From Chaetomium olivaceum (Eukaryota > Ascomycota > Sordariomycetes > Sordariales > Chaetomiaceae), in NCBI GenBank assembly GCA_039881045.1, contig JAYWVB010000007.1, positions 496,001 to 560,000 of the forward strand: 64,000 nucleotides of DNA, given 5' to 3'. Numbering within the stretch: the first letter of the stretch is position 1; each line of letters opens with the position of its first letter. The notes under the pieces are model-generated. The model saw only the letters and a program-made list of their open reading frames with translations. It was not told the DNA's origin and ran no database searches. The position numbers were made by a program, and so were the translations under genes. Of the stretch, positions 11,301 to 22,395 are shown one piece after another.

Positions 11301-11495
11301 CCGCCGTTACAAAGGCCGTGGGACGGCAGAGAGATTCGGTCACATCGGGACCTACAAACCGTATTACGTGGAGTAGGTGCCCGGAGCAGAAGATTTGTTA
11401 GGAAGGTCCTTGGCTGGCTGATGGACTCTGGCCGGCTACTGGAGTATAGCCTAGCCAGAAGGCTGGAGCTAGAAACAGTGGATGGGGAGGGCTAG
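8371..11495 (+). pseudogene. LINE ORF2, 3' part: endonuclease end, reverse transcriptase and C-terminal Cys/His domain
   Basis: This continues the endonuclease (VVLAGDFNLHHPQWDRF, then TIDHFWAS). The reverse transcriptase follows, with fingers/palm motifs YRPIALLPTVGKVIE, LQLDISGAFDTVNH, AGVPQGSPLSPILF and the catalytic FADD (GFADDTNLLAFG, about 10120). After a stop at 10912-10914 the coding sense continues in another frame to 11495. That tail contains the C-terminal LINE motif ending EHLVVWCP. One frameshift around 10870-10915 therefore separates the tail from the RT. No RNase H domain is visible between the RT and the tail. Confidence 0.88.
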
Positions 11496-11681
11496 AGGGC
11501 ACGGAGGCCGGCAAAGGGCCTCCTTTCTTTTGCAGTATGACGGATTCATAGATTGTTGTCTCAAAGTGGTAGACAGAGGTTTTTATTCCGGCCTATACGG
11601 TACGGTTTCCTTTGTAAATAGCAGTAGAAGGACCGGCGCGCCCCAGGGCATATCGGTGTAGGAAATAATAATAATAATAAT

Positions 11682-11695
11682 ATTTATTTCCTTAC
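11682..11695. repeat. Right target-site duplication of the LINE
   Basis: ATTTATTTCCTTAC directly after the (AAT)n tail. It matches 1471-1484 with one mismatch. Confidence 0.75.
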
Positions 11696-11983
11696 CACGA
11701 TTGCCGGCGCTGACGCCACTGTACCCTCGCGACCTGTATCCTTCATCTTAGAATAGACAATAGAGGTGGAGAGGTCAGTGAATGGCTCTCTACCAACTTC
11801 AGTTACGAGAAAAGGAATTAATTGGCCAAAGGTGTCATTGACCTCGCAGCAACCCACAACGTGGCAGACGCAAACACAGAAGTGGGTAGGGTAAATGGAC
11901 TGTTAACCTTCAATTCGCAGGAGGTTTTCCTTGTACTGCAAAAAGCATCCTCAAACTAAGGTACATACATACCTAACTCTCCA

Positions 11984-12542
11984 CTAATTCCGAGCTATAT
12001 TCTCGCCCACCGTCTTCCAGACACGGTCAAACTCCTCCACCGCCGCCTTTCCGGCCTGCTCCCTGTCACTGCCATTATTAAGCGAGTGAAAATACCCCCG
12101 GACCAGGCTCTCCTTCGAAATTGTATGGTGACCACCAAGCGCGGCTTCAATGTCGTGAAGGCTATGGACGGCATGTCGAGCCTGCGTTCTAGCTTGAGGC
12201 TGGGAGTGATTTCTAGAAAACACGCCCCTGGACCGTTAGACTTAGCGTGTTGCTGAGGTGGTGTATTAACTCAGGGCTCTCTATCTAAGGCTGACATGAC
12301 AGACTTACACCGGCGATGTGTCGGGGTGGCAGATGAGTGAGGAGGATGTGGATGCGGGCATTCTGAAATTTAGTTAAGTAGGGTAGCTTGAAATTAGGAA
12401 CTGGTGGTTGTTCTTTGGCGTAGCGAAGCCACTTGCATTTTTTCATGCCCCCCATCATGGTAGATCGGGTTGATATAGAACTCATTTGGGTATGGCCGGA
12501 ATAGTAACTCACATGCTCACCGAATCTTCTCTGAACCGCCAT
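11984..12542 (-). CDS. Small spliced hypothetical protein (about 93 aa)
   Basis: Proposed exons on minus are 12542-12513 (MAVQRRFGEH), 12362-12309 (NARIHILLTHLPPRHIAG) and 12181-11984. The last codes a C-terminus with HDIEAALGGHHTISKESLVR and EEFDRVWKTVGENIARN. Both donors are strong (GTGAGT, GTAAGT), both acceptors are CAG, and all joins are in phase 0. The last exon has normal coding character and a TAG stop at 11984. I do not recognise the family. The first exon is short and the model rests only on splice signals, so the start is the least certain part. Confidence 0.45.
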
Positions 12543-12587
12543 CGTTTCTTGGGAGTGTTGTAATCAATGCTCTCATCAAGTTGTCCT

Positions 12588-12785
12588 GAGTCCGCCAATG
12601 GACACTCTGAGTCCCCCGGGAGTCCCCCGGAAGTCCTCCCTAAACTACCAGCCGCACGTGTGCGGCGGGACGAAGCAAGAACTTGGCATCATTCCAGGCG
12701 GCCCAGTTGGGCATGGCATTGCATAACTTAGGTTGGCAGACTTCCTGCAGCCAGTGGCGGACTCAGAGTGTTTATTGGCGGACTC
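12588..12785. repeat. 27-bp inverted repeats around a 144-bp core (possible MITE-like element)
   Basis: The left arm at 12588-12614 (starting GAGTCCGCCAAT) and the right arm at 12759-12785 are inverted copies with two mismatches. A third diverged copy lies just outside the right arm (about 12796-12818, GCGGACTCTGG...CATTGG). The core contains a short CCGCAC/GTGCGG hairpin. No clear target-site duplication is seen and no gene is visible across 12543-13484. Confidence 0.55.
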
Positions 12786-13484
12786 CGCGGCTCTTGCGGA
12801 CTCTGGATGTTCATTGGTCGATCTCTGCACGTTGTGGCTATTTTGTGATGTCGGACAGGAATAATAATGGGTGCTGTAATCAGACTAATGGCGCGGAGGA
12901 CTCCTGCGCTGGCGGCTGGTCAGCCTCGTCTTACGCGGCATCGACCGTTGACTGGTTCGGCACATTACCGATAAGTATTCTTTTGCAAAGTGCCAGGTTG
13001 GGCCACTTGCAGCCGAGTTAGTTTAAGGTCTTTGACCTACACGAGTTTGGGCAATTCTTCCTTCCTCCGTTCTCTCACCCTCAATCGTCCTTTTCCGCCC
13101 ATCCTACCTCCCTCCTATGTGGTAGTCGTCGCCCACTCTCTTGCCCAGGGGAAAAAACACCCACCGTTGAGAGGCGCCGCCTTTCTTTTAGAGGCGGTCG
13201 ATAGCTAGCCGCAATCAACCCCTTCTCGTCGAACTCGCACAGTGATACGGTTACATTACACACGTATAATTGGTGCTCTGGGTCCAAAGTGTGTCGTGAA
13301 CTGATATTATCCTTGGTATATTGGCCTCATGAGGTTCCTCTTCATCCGGTATGGACCTCTCTTCCTGAGTTCTCCGGCGCAATTCCTAATTCTTTGATAG
13401 GAACTACTCGCTCCTTCTCAGCTTTTCTGCGACCAAGCGAGGGTAGATCCCGCTGCAAGACCCTTCGAGGGTTCTCCATCATTT

Positions 13485-14082
13485 TTGGCTGCATACTTCC
13501 ACCCGGCTCATCAATTGTTTGCGCCCCTTCCATCTCATTATAATCACTACTCGGACGGACGGTACTCGTATGGCGGCTCGTCATCGAGCCAATTGTTCGA
13601 TTTTTATCCCCCACCGACCAACAACTCAACCTTCGCTGCATATCAGGAACCGGCAGTACCGCAATTCTTTGCAAGTCCGGCCGGCCTAGTCTCGCAGAGG
13701 AACCAGGGCTTGGTCCATTTTCGCTTCAACACTCCCATAACCGAGCCACCACCCGCGTCTAACAGCACAATCAACCCAGATGCTTTCCCCGTCACCCCCC
13801 CGTTCCCACCGCTCCAAATACCTCAACTTCAGGCCCAGGCTCCGGCGTACAGAATCCGCATTCGACCTCGCACTCTCTCTTGTGACTTTGACGGTTGCGA
13901 CTACAGAACCCCGTACCCAAAAGACCTGAAGAAGCACAAACCCACAACACGGCCCCCGGCATCCCGACTCCCTATGCCGGTGTCTCAATCCCGACTGCGA
14001 TAAGGCGTTCACCCGGTCTGACAACTGCCTGCGCCACATGCAGAAGTCTCCCAGATGCCGACCGTACCGGCCGCAGCCGTAA
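13485..14082 (+). pseudogene. C2H2 zinc-finger protein with a frameshift between the fingers
   Basis: ATG 13485 starts a Tyr/Ser/Pro-rich N-terminus (MAAYFHPAHQLFAPLPSHY...). The first finger is CDFDGCDYRTPYPKDLKKH (about 13885). The second finger (CLNPDCDKAFTRSDNCLRHM, from 13981) is in a different frame and ends KSPRC... with a stop at 14080-14082. The two fingers together form the usual paired arrangement of fungal transcription factors. There is therefore a one-base-type shift between 13935 and 13980, with no GT-AG intron to explain it. In the first frame the protein would end at 14003 without the second finger. Confidence 0.6.
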
Positions 14083-15778
14083 CCACGCCCTCGACCAGTA
14101 TCCTCGGAAACCAGACATCTCTTCGCCCCATCTGGGTTATGCGAATGAGATAAGGACTTTTATCAGTCCATCGTCCCGACGGTACCCAGGCTCGACGTCG
14201 ATACTGGACTCCGTTCTCAATATATCTTACCGTCTTACGCAGCCGCAATGGAGGTTCTCACTTCCTGCGGACTCCAGATGGGCGGGAGTGATAGTTTGTG
14301 GTTGTCGCCCGGTGGTCCCGTCTTGGCTCATAGCCTGAGTTCTCGTGGATCTGCCGGTGTGAAATTGGGACGGCAACCATCATGTGGCGATTCATTTTCT
14401 CACATCCGTCACAACGAATCATTTCCCTTCCCTCCTTTCAAACAATGTCTTGAATTGAATGTCACCGGCGTCATGGAGCTCACGCCGGGTTTGAGACGCC
14501 CTTAGGTAGGCACGTTTTCTACTGCTGGTTTATCAGCATGCTTTTGTTTGCTGGGGGCTTTTCTTCGTTTGATAACTACCTATTTACATGTCGCGTGTAT
14601 TGCCTACGGTACTGCTTGCCGAACTGCTGCGGCGGCCTACTGAGATGTCCGCTGTTTGGTGTGTTTGAGCTTGAGTTTGGGCTTCGCATATTAGTAGGGT
14701 AGTTACAAGGGGATGTGGATAAATGCTGAGATATGGGATTGTGTTGTAATTTGCTGTATTGTGCTGCAATGTGCTGTGCTTGTGTTTAATGGGGATGTGT
14801 AATGCTGCCAGTATGTTGTAATAATGGTACGGTAGTGTGTCATATTGTGGGTTAGTGTGTGGTAGTGTGATCTTATGTGGTGAGGTTTGTGTGGTGACGT
14901 GGTGTGGTGATGTCGTGTGTGGTGATGTGGTGGGTATGTGGAAAGGGAGCCGGGTGGAATTCCAGTTGTCTCAGGGATGGGACTCAGAGGGGATGAGGTT
15001 TCAAAGAGATGGGAACTTCAGTAGGCCCGGAACTCACCGTAATGTAGGAATTCTAGGGTTGTAAAGTCTTGAGTTGCGTTGTGTTGGCACATACGGCATC
15101 TTGAGGTGTTAAGGTAGGAGTCAATTAACTGATTAAGTCCTTACCCTGGTTGGAAACTCCACTCAAGATATTAATTTATGAAGTAAAGTTATACCGCCCT
15201 CCACGGCCGTATTCAAAGACCATTTTCCCCGTTGTAAGATTAATCTTAATGACGATTGTGTCCATTTGCCTGGCATGCTTTACGGGTGATGACTCGGAGT
15301 TGGCACGATCGGGAAAGGTTTGGTTACCATGGCTTCTGGCAACGTCTGTATATGCGGAGTTTGTCTGACTCCTCATATGGGCTTCCTGCTGTCAGTGTGT
15401 GTTGATTGTTATCTAATGCTGACCTTTTATATGCGTTATCTTGGTATTCACAAAAGGGTTTCTCGGGCTGCGCAAGAACGCAGTTACCGGTATTATGTAA
15501 CACAACACGGGGAACGAAAAACTGTCCATCTGGTTAGTAAACACGTACTGTGTATCGACCTGATAATTATTTCCGGGTGATTTCTGGTTGGCCGGATTAT
15601 AATAAAAGCTCCGGCACACACTTGTTCTTGAGAGTTGCAAAATCAGGCGACTTCCGACCTTCGTTTTCATCTGGCGAAGACCAAACCTTCCTATATTCTC
15701 CCTTTCGTTAGTTTCTACCTCCATTTACCGGGACGAAAGTTGCGATCAGCGAAGTCAATCACTCGACATTCTAAAGCC
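14083..15778. other. Non-coding stretch with a TG-rich low-complexity tract
   Basis: No convincing gene. 14750-14945 is strongly TG-rich (GTGTGGTGATGTGG-type repeats). A TATA-like TATAATAAAAG around 15598 lies about 170 bp upstream of the SET gene and may belong to its promoter. Confidence 0.4.
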
Positions 15779-17081
15779 ATGGCCTGGCTCAAGCCAATGC
15801 TAAAGCTGCAATCAGCCGTCCGAACACCGAGCAGGTTTGCAAGGAGCGCTGCCCAACACCTGGGCAAAGGTGTCCAACGCTTGATAAAGAGTACCCAGCA
15901 CTTGGGAAAGGTTACCCAACACCTAGGAAAGGGTGCTCAACACCTGGCAAAGGATGCCCGACATTTAGAAGATGGTAAGTGTTTTCTGCCTTTTCCTCAT
16001 GCTGCCCTCACTGAACATTCAAATATCTAACGACTTCTATCTCTTCAGATACACTGCCCGCTTTCAATATCCGCACCTCGCCGGGCAAGGGCCTGGGGGT
16101 CTTCGTGACCAAGAACATACCGCGCGATTCTGTCATCATGCGTGATCCGCTCGCTTTCCGATTCGAGAAGGGTGAAGACATAACGGAACGATACTGCAGA
16201 TTCACTATGCTTCCAGTTGCGACGCAACAGAACATCCTAAAACTCTGGGCGGGCCAAAACGTCTTGAATTATGGTGCGCTAGTCAACACGCTCTGCTGGT
16301 GGACCAAAAGCCGCGAGAAGGAATCCATCATCGAGATGTTTAACCTGGAAGATATCATCGATACAAACGCCTTCACCGTCTCCCATGACACTGGCTCGAT
16401 TGGTATGCTGTTCCTGAATGCCTCCCGCATCAACCACTCGTGTATCCCAAACGCCGATCGGGTATCCAACGAAGACACTGGCCATTTGGTTATGCGTGCC
16501 AACCGGGATATCATTGCTGGCGAGGAGATCACATATTCCTACATCGTGCGTGCTGTGCCTTGCGTGGCCCGACAGCAACAGCTCTCCGAAGGTTGGGGTT
16601 TCACCTGCCAGTGTCCAGCATGCGATACGCGCAATCCATTCGGTCACTCTCACGAACGGCGCCTTCAGGCTCTTCTTCGACTCTTCCGGGACTCCTACTC
16701 TTACATGGACTATGAAGGCCGGTTGAAGTGTGCCAAAACAATGTCATACGAGGCGCTCGAACAAGCGGCAGACAACGCCAGAAAACGGATTGAGCTGCTC
16801 GCCGAGCACCATTCCATACGGGTATTCGCTCGTGAAACGTATGTATACGGTCAATCTAACTTGGACTTTCCAGTATACTGACTATTTGCAGATACCTAGG
16901 AGCGTTCGATCTTGCCATCGCCAAGTATAAGCTGAGGCGGGTTAGGTCCAACCTCGATGAAACTCTCAAGTTGTTGAAGTTGATTATCAGGGAAGACAAG
17001 CTCTATTATGACGGGACTATTACCCGGGCGCATGAGAAACTCTACGACAAGCTTCAGAGAGGCGACATCTTGGGGGTATGA
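15779..17081 (+). CDS. SMYD-like SET-domain protein
   Basis: Exons 15779-15974, 16049-16838 and 16892-17081 all join in phase with canonical GT-AG introns. After an N-terminal repeat region the SET core starts with FNIRTSPGKGLGVFVTKNIPR. It includes the hallmark RINHSCIPNA, RANRDIIAGEEITYSY and the post-SET-like cysteines GFTCQCPACD. These are the AdoMet-binding and catalytic motifs of SET/SMYD protein-lysine methyltransferases; the substrate is unknown. The N-terminus (MAWLKPMLKLQSAVRTPSRF) is basic and amphipathic, so mitochondrial targeting is possible (inference). The gene is intact. A second SET protein lies at 47286-48783. Confidence 0.8.
15851..15974 (+). repeat. 21-bp in-frame tandem repeat in the SET gene
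   Basis: About six copies of a 21-bp unit such as GCCCAACACCTGGGCAAAGGT. Each encodes a heptad of the type A/T-Q-H-L-G-K-x. The last unit runs into the first intron donor. Confidence 0.85.
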
Positions 17082-18115
17082 TTACTCCAGAGCTAGGATG
17101 AGAGGGGGGGAGGGGGAGGTCACGGTGCAATTGTTGCAGAAACTTGTAATACCACCGAAAACCACCAGCTTTGGCTGGGTGATGTAAGGTAGCCCATTCC
17201 ACTCTTCTCTTGTTCACCGAAAAACAAAATGGCCAATCCAATCTAACGCCTGCAACCCACACATCCAAACACAGATACCCGTGAAGCTGGACCGCAATAA
17301 CTCTGCACGATACATACAATCGAAGGCTTTAGTTGCCTTCTTTTTTTCATTCTCGTACTCGTCAAAAAATCACAGATTCGATCCTGCTGACCAATGTCAA
17401 CGACCTCGTGGCGAGTGCGGTGGCCAAATGGGATTAATCCAGCCACATTCCTAACCGCGCCGCCCACAGCTCAAGTCTGTAATCATCCGTCGTGACACCA
17501 AATTGACATGCTCCCCAATCAATTTTGGCGTTCCTTACCCCCGAGGTGACACGGCCGGCCCGGGTTGAAACGCGTTTATAATTATCTCGCCACGGCCACG
17601 CAAACCACAGCACCGCGTTGACGTCTTGTAATGGCCGCTCGTTCAAGTGAACGCCGCTCAGGAGCGAGATTGGGGCCTTGATTTTACGCCTTGTTCGTCC
17701 ACATTTTGTGTGTCGTCGCCAAAAGCGGCATCACTCCCACAAACTCTAAAAAGCTGGCCAACCCAGGCCAACGGCAAGTTTCAGGCCTTCTATTTTTTGG
17801 GACTGCCCGGTATCATGTCCAAACGGACCTTCGCCCGCGGGGGAGGGTATGTACCTAGGCAAATAGGCCTCAGGCGATGGCGAAATTGTATTATAAGACG
17901 GCTTCACTGCGTCCTTATCCAGTCCATCATTACTATCACTCATCCACGACTCGGACCAGCAATTTAGAACTTTGACTGTAAGCAGACAGCCAGCAACCCC
18001 CGGGTAACTACCACACACCTTTTCTTCATTTCTTTCCCCCTCGACTTCCAGCTCCTATTTCCTTCCTTCTTCTTTTTTCTGCTCCCCTTTCCACATCATC
18101 TAGCCAGCCACCACT
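17082..18115. other. Intergenic region; promoter-like end
   Basis: No supported gene. The last 130 bases are CT-rich and a TATAAG lies at about 17890, consistent with a promoter and leader for the small broken gene starting at 18116. Confidence 0.4.
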
Positions 18116-18453
18116 ATGCCCGGCTCGACCTCATCCGGAAGCCGTTCCACGCGGTCCGGCGAGGGCGCCAGCCCGCGGGGTCTCCACCGAGTGGCCTTCC
18201 GCGGCGGCAGCCTGTCGCACTGAGCGCTGTTCCTTCCCGACCAGGACGGCGGCAACGAGGGCACGCTCGTGCACGGGGGTCGAGACGGGCAGCAGCGGGG
18301 TGAAGCGCAACCACCAAGGCGCTGGTCAAGAAGATCCGCGTCACGCACAGCAGCGCCCAGAGCGTACATGTCATCCGCGGCGCCCACGTCACCACGGCCA
18401 TGCTCAAGGCCGTGGCCCAGGACATCTTCGACCGCAAGGGCTACAACGTATAG
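18116..18453 (+). pseudogene. Broken small protein gene
   Basis: ATG 18116 follows a CT-rich leader and codes a Ser/Arg/Gly-rich start (MPGSTSSGSRSTRSGEGASP) that stops after 35 codons (TGA 18221). A good coding tail in another frame, TKALVKKIRVTHSSAQSVHV then TTAMLKAVAQDIFDRKGYNV, ends with TAG at 18451. The two ends look like one small protein of about 110 residues disrupted by a stop and a shift. The family was not recognised. A 132-codon open frame on the opposite strand is judged a shadow because the promoter-like leader is on plus. Confidence 0.4.
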
Positions 18454-19621
18454 ACAGATAGCATCTCGCTTTCTCAGGACCCTGAATAATACAAGCAACT
18501 CTTACGCATAAACCATGTTTCTCAACAAGGGATAGGTGAAGGAATGATGGAAGCTTGATTGAGAATAGGGTACTCCTTGCTCAGCTTGATGATACCAGCA
18601 AGGGTCACAAATCATCATGATATGTTGGTAAGCCGTTACCAGTATGCTGGTGCAAATGGGACCCAAGTTCTATTCGTTATCCTACTTGCTGAGTGTTGAC
18701 TGGATGGACATCTACATCGAGATTGGTTGGCAGTGAGGTGGCCAGGCGGAACGCACCCAACACACTGTACAATCAGGCATCTACGCTAACTGACTTAGGG
18801 AATATTTTGAGGGTCATGATCCCGCAAGATTTTCAACGTCTCGGGCTTGTACCTTATTGTACTTTACTTTTCCATTCAATACTGGCCACCAGGGCCAAAC
18901 GACCTGACCACGTACTCTCCCCCACCCCAGGACTCTACGCTACCCTTTTCCGCAACACAAATAAGTGGCCCTGCCCTTATCTGGCTCAAGGAAAGCTGCT
19001 TCTTAGCCCCTCATAAAGTTGGTAACGTTTGTGATTACCGTGCCGTGCTGCCGCACATCGTTGACAGCATCCAGTGTAACCAGATCCGGATACAGGCGGT
19101 GCAGCTCCTGAACCACATCGAAACAAAAGTGCTGGCAGTTGGTGACGATACGGAAGAACGGTTACAGCGCTCTCTTGTCTTGTGGCCTTTGCACGCATTT
19201 CAGAATCTCTCATGGTGCATTTTCAATACGTTTGGGGGGGGGGGGGGGGGGTAGCAGCCACCTTTAAGCTGATCATCGAGTTTTGGGTTGAAAAGGGGAA
19301 TTTTGAGTTGACAAGAGTAGAAAAGCTACGGGTAGGGTAGTACGCGAGAGAGAGAAGTGTCTCGAAATAGGAGAAAATCAACGTCAATGGACTCGATGAG
19401 AGTAGTTCCTCGGGGATTTGAGGCCTGCAGTGGGTTTCCTTGCGGTTGCGCTTGAGTTTCTCGAGTGGGGGTGTTCGCAACCAAGGAGCCGGAACTAGAC
19501 TATTACCCGATACAGACACATCCACCGAACTGAATCACCATATTATTTGGTTACTATTGGTTCCAACAGCGAGTGCCTCCTTGTTCCATATTCAGAGGTG
19601 AGGTGTTTACTTCCGGGTATC
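18454..19621. other. Intergenic region with an 18-G homopolymer
   Basis: No gene supported. It contains an uninterrupted run of 18 G (19234-19251), a likely replication-slippage or sequencing trouble spot. The right part is the 3' flank of the dynamin gene. Confidence 0.5.
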
Positions 19622-21947
19622 TCAGCTATCAACACTGGACCATCCCGACCGGCTCGGTGTCCGAGCGGACGTCTCTGCTGAATCCTCCGGTAACTCCTGA
19701 CGATCCTGTTTGGTCGGTCTGACTACATTTCCGCGTTTTTGTAGGCTCTTCAAGCTCTGGAGCCCTGTCCTGAGAATTGCTTGTTTTGCTTCCAGACGTT
19801 TCCTCTCTTGGGAAGACTCTGGGGTTTCTCCTGCGAGATGGGATAAGTCCTCATCACTCATATCCGGGAAACCGCTCGATCTATAAAGTGTCGGGATCTT
19901 GTCAATGAGACGGTTCTCAATCGCCAAGACGCTCACGTCATCGATGAACCTTCTCAACGCTACCTGAAAGTAGAGTGAATACATATGTCAGCACCATTTG
20001 ATTAGCTTTGATGAACTGAAGGAAACGCGTAGCAAGTACCTCGTAGTAAGCCTCCATGTAGTCCACCGCTAAAGCGCTTCCAAACTGGTCCATATCGAGC
20101 TCGACTCCCTTTCCAGTAAGGTTCAAGAGCTGTATTGGATTCACCATGATCTGTTTGTCCGCATCGTCGAAGACGTGCAGTCCAAACGTCTTGCGGATCA
20201 GCTGTTGGGCCTTGCGCCTGCGTCTGTCCTGTTGAATTTGCTGAACGGTCTCGGTGAGCTGGGGATTGTACGTGATGGTGTTCTTCTCGACGGACTCAAC
20301 CAGCTCGTGGACTTGAGCGTCCAGGTCGACCTTCAAATTCTCGATTCCCTGGCGAACAGATCTTAGAACGCCTTCAGAAACATCGCTCGCGGTAATGTGC
20401 TCGACTATCTCCTGCGTTGTCTGATGCGCGGCTTCCAATATGTCCTCCACCAGGAGCCTCGTAATTCTATTCCAAGGCTCGCATTGCTCGTTGAATAGGT
20501 CGTGAACAACTAGCGGGTTGAAGAGACCTGGAAGTTCTCGGCCTTTGCTGTACTTGAGGCGGCTTGCAACGTCCTTTACATAATCAGACCGGGAGATCCG
20601 AGGCGAGTCTCGGACTTTGCGGTCATCGTTATCCTCATCTTCCGAGTCGAAGATGAACTGGCTCTGGCCGTTTAACCGCATCTCATCGGCGAATTCACGA
20701 AGTCGGTACTGCACCACAGCCCTCAACCTTCTTCGGAACTTGTCGATCTCCTTCCGCTTGCCGAAAAACTGATACGCGGTGTATGTACCGTCAACCGCCT
20801 GCGTTGCCAGTGACGTGTACTCCCGGCTAACGTCCAGCAGGTAGCTCAGCTGCTGCTGCCGGGTTTTTCGTTCTGGCCCCAGTCGCTTCAGCCTAGCATC
20901 GCAGTCGTCAATGCCAACCTTCACATCCTGCACAAGGCTCTCGAGCTGGTCGAGAATCTGGTCCCTCAACAACGCGCTAAGCCTCGTCCTCAGGGCCGCC
21001 ACTCCGCAGTGGGAGGCGTCGATGGAAGCCCACAAACCTTTGGAGAAGAATTCACTCTCGATCTTGTCGCGTGTGGCCGAGCTAACATTGCGTTTAAGCT
21101 CGTCGAAGTTTCGGTTTTTTAGAACGTGCCAGCCGAGACGAAGCTCCTCCTCTTTGTTCTGGGCCAGACGGACAAAGTAACTCTCCGAGTCAGAGCCGAC
21201 GTCCAAGGTGTCGGGCTTGGTGATGAGACCCATGGTGCGCAGCCCTTCTGGGTCGGCAAGTCTGGCCATGGACGTGACGTCTTGCAGGACGTACTCGTAC
21301 TTGGCTGAGACAACAGTGAGGATGATGCTACGCGGCCGCGCCATGTAACGCTCCACCATGTCGCGGACGATGTGGACGTCCGCGTCGGATTGTTCCTTGT
21401 TCCCCCTCCTGAAGAGGCCGGGGAGATCCACCATGGTGAGGTGTGGCTGCTCTGGCCCGGTGAGCTCGACGCGGAGGATGTCGTCGAAGAACTCCCTGCC
21501 TCTGCTGGTGCTTCCATCAGCGGTGGCGGCAGTGGCGGCGGCAGTCGGGTCAGCCATGACGCGCTCTGCCTCTTCCGTCACTGAGCCTAGCCCTTCCGTG
21601 CTAATGTCCGCTTTAGGTTGCCAACTCTTGAGGATTTCCCTGCCCTCTCCAAATCGACTCTCGCTCGGAATGATGGACACTTTAGCGTTCGCGTCGGGGC
21701 CCCGTCGAAGGACCAGCTCAGTGGCGAAACGAGTGCAGAGACCGTCCTTGGTGGGGAATGGCATGCGGGAGATGGCCTCGAGGACAGAACTCTTCCCCGC
21801 AGACTGGTCGCCGCAGACGATGATCTCAGGTAGGTCGACATAGTGGCTGACTCCCTGCGAACGAAGGCTGTCGATGATATCCAGGAGGTCCCGGTGGTCT
21901 CCCACGGCGATGTTTGTGTCTGGCATCTTGGCCTCAGGTACCAACAT
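19622..21947 (-). CDS. Dynamin-like large GTPase (Mx/dynamin superfamily)
   Basis: Exons 21947-20040 and 19963-19622 are joined in phase 0 by a 76-nt intron, giving about 750 residues. The GTPase domain shows G1 GDQSAGKSS (about residue 46), the G2 threonine in PTKDGLCTRFAT, G3 DLPGL, and G4 TKPD. A stalk region follows (LLDVSREYTSLATQAV...), and a GED-like helical end (VDYMEAYYE|VALRRFIDDVSVLAIENRLI). There is no PH or proline-rich domain, so it resembles fungal Mx-like dynamins that remodel membranes rather than classical endocytic dynamin. The C-terminal tail is Ser/Thr/Arg-rich. An alternative start (MPDTN, 21926) is equally good. The gene is intact. Downstream of the deaminase gene, on the same strand. 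Confidence 0.9.
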
Positions 21948-22110
21948 GAAGACAACGTATTTCTATGGCGATAGATTGAATGCGACAAGTGGTCGACTAG
22001 GCAGCTAGACGATGAGACAGCGTGGATTTTGAGGGACGTCGGACGCAGGTTCCCAGTCCCGACGAAGAGGTACTGGCCGTGAAGATAATGTGCAAGCCAC
22101 CCGTACGTAT

Positions 22111-22218
22111 GTATGAGGCCACCCACATGTATGAGGCCACCCACATGTGCAAGGCCACCCACATGTGCAAGGCCACCCACATGTGCAAGGCCACCCACAT
22201 GTGGAAGGCCACCCGCAG
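22111..22218. repeat. 18-bp minisatellite, six units, upstream of the dynamin gene
   Basis: Two units of GTATGAGGCCACCCACAT, three of GTGCAAGGCCACCCACAT and a diverged last unit stand head to tail. The array lies about 165 bp upstream of the dynamin start, between it and the 3' end of the deaminase gene. It is open in several frames only because 18 is a multiple of three. Confidence 0.95.
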
Positions 22219-22395
22219 GGCTGACCGAGACTGGCTGCAGCATCTCTGCACTGCTGTTGGCCCGCGTCTGCAGTAAACGAACGAATAAGGTCAAGGCTGC
22301 ATGCAGCCTGTGAAAGGTCCGACGTGCACCAGTAACATGGAAGTCATTGCATTCTATGTCCTGCGTCTTTGCTCGTCAAGCACTGCGCGCGCACT

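Larger units (their letters stand above)
1485..11681 (+). mobile_element. 5'-truncated Tad/I-like non-LTR retrotransposon (LINE), split by a Helitron
   Basis: The element holds the C-terminal CCHC part of ORF1, an apurinic-endonuclease plus reverse-transcriptase ORF2, a ~170-nt 3' UTR and an (AAT)n tail (about 11663-11681). It is bounded by a 14-bp target-site duplication. Without the inserted Helitron (2417-8370) it is about 4.2 kb. ORF1 starts directly at its zinc knuckles, so the 5' end is lost. Truncation plus target-site duplication is the expected product of incomplete target-primed reverse transcription. I see no RNase H motif after the RT. The ORF2 C-terminus has the Cys/His motif of this LINE group. 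Confidence 0.88.

Noticed and set aside
14750..14945. TG-rich tract as telomere-like DNA
   Set aside because: No regular TTAGGG-type unit; it is irregular low-complexity sequence.
17374..17400. Possible tRNA T-loop (ATTCGATCC)
   Set aside because: No pairing stem, A-box or acceptor arm could be found around it.
18100..18498. 132-codon minus-strand open frame
   Set aside because: Lies antisense to the broken small gene, whose CT-rich leader and start are on plus; no domain recognised.
22022..22276. Open frames across the 18-bp repeat array (MYEATH/MCKATH-like repeats)
   Set aside because: Open only because the unit length is a multiple of three; no start context or flanking coding sequence.
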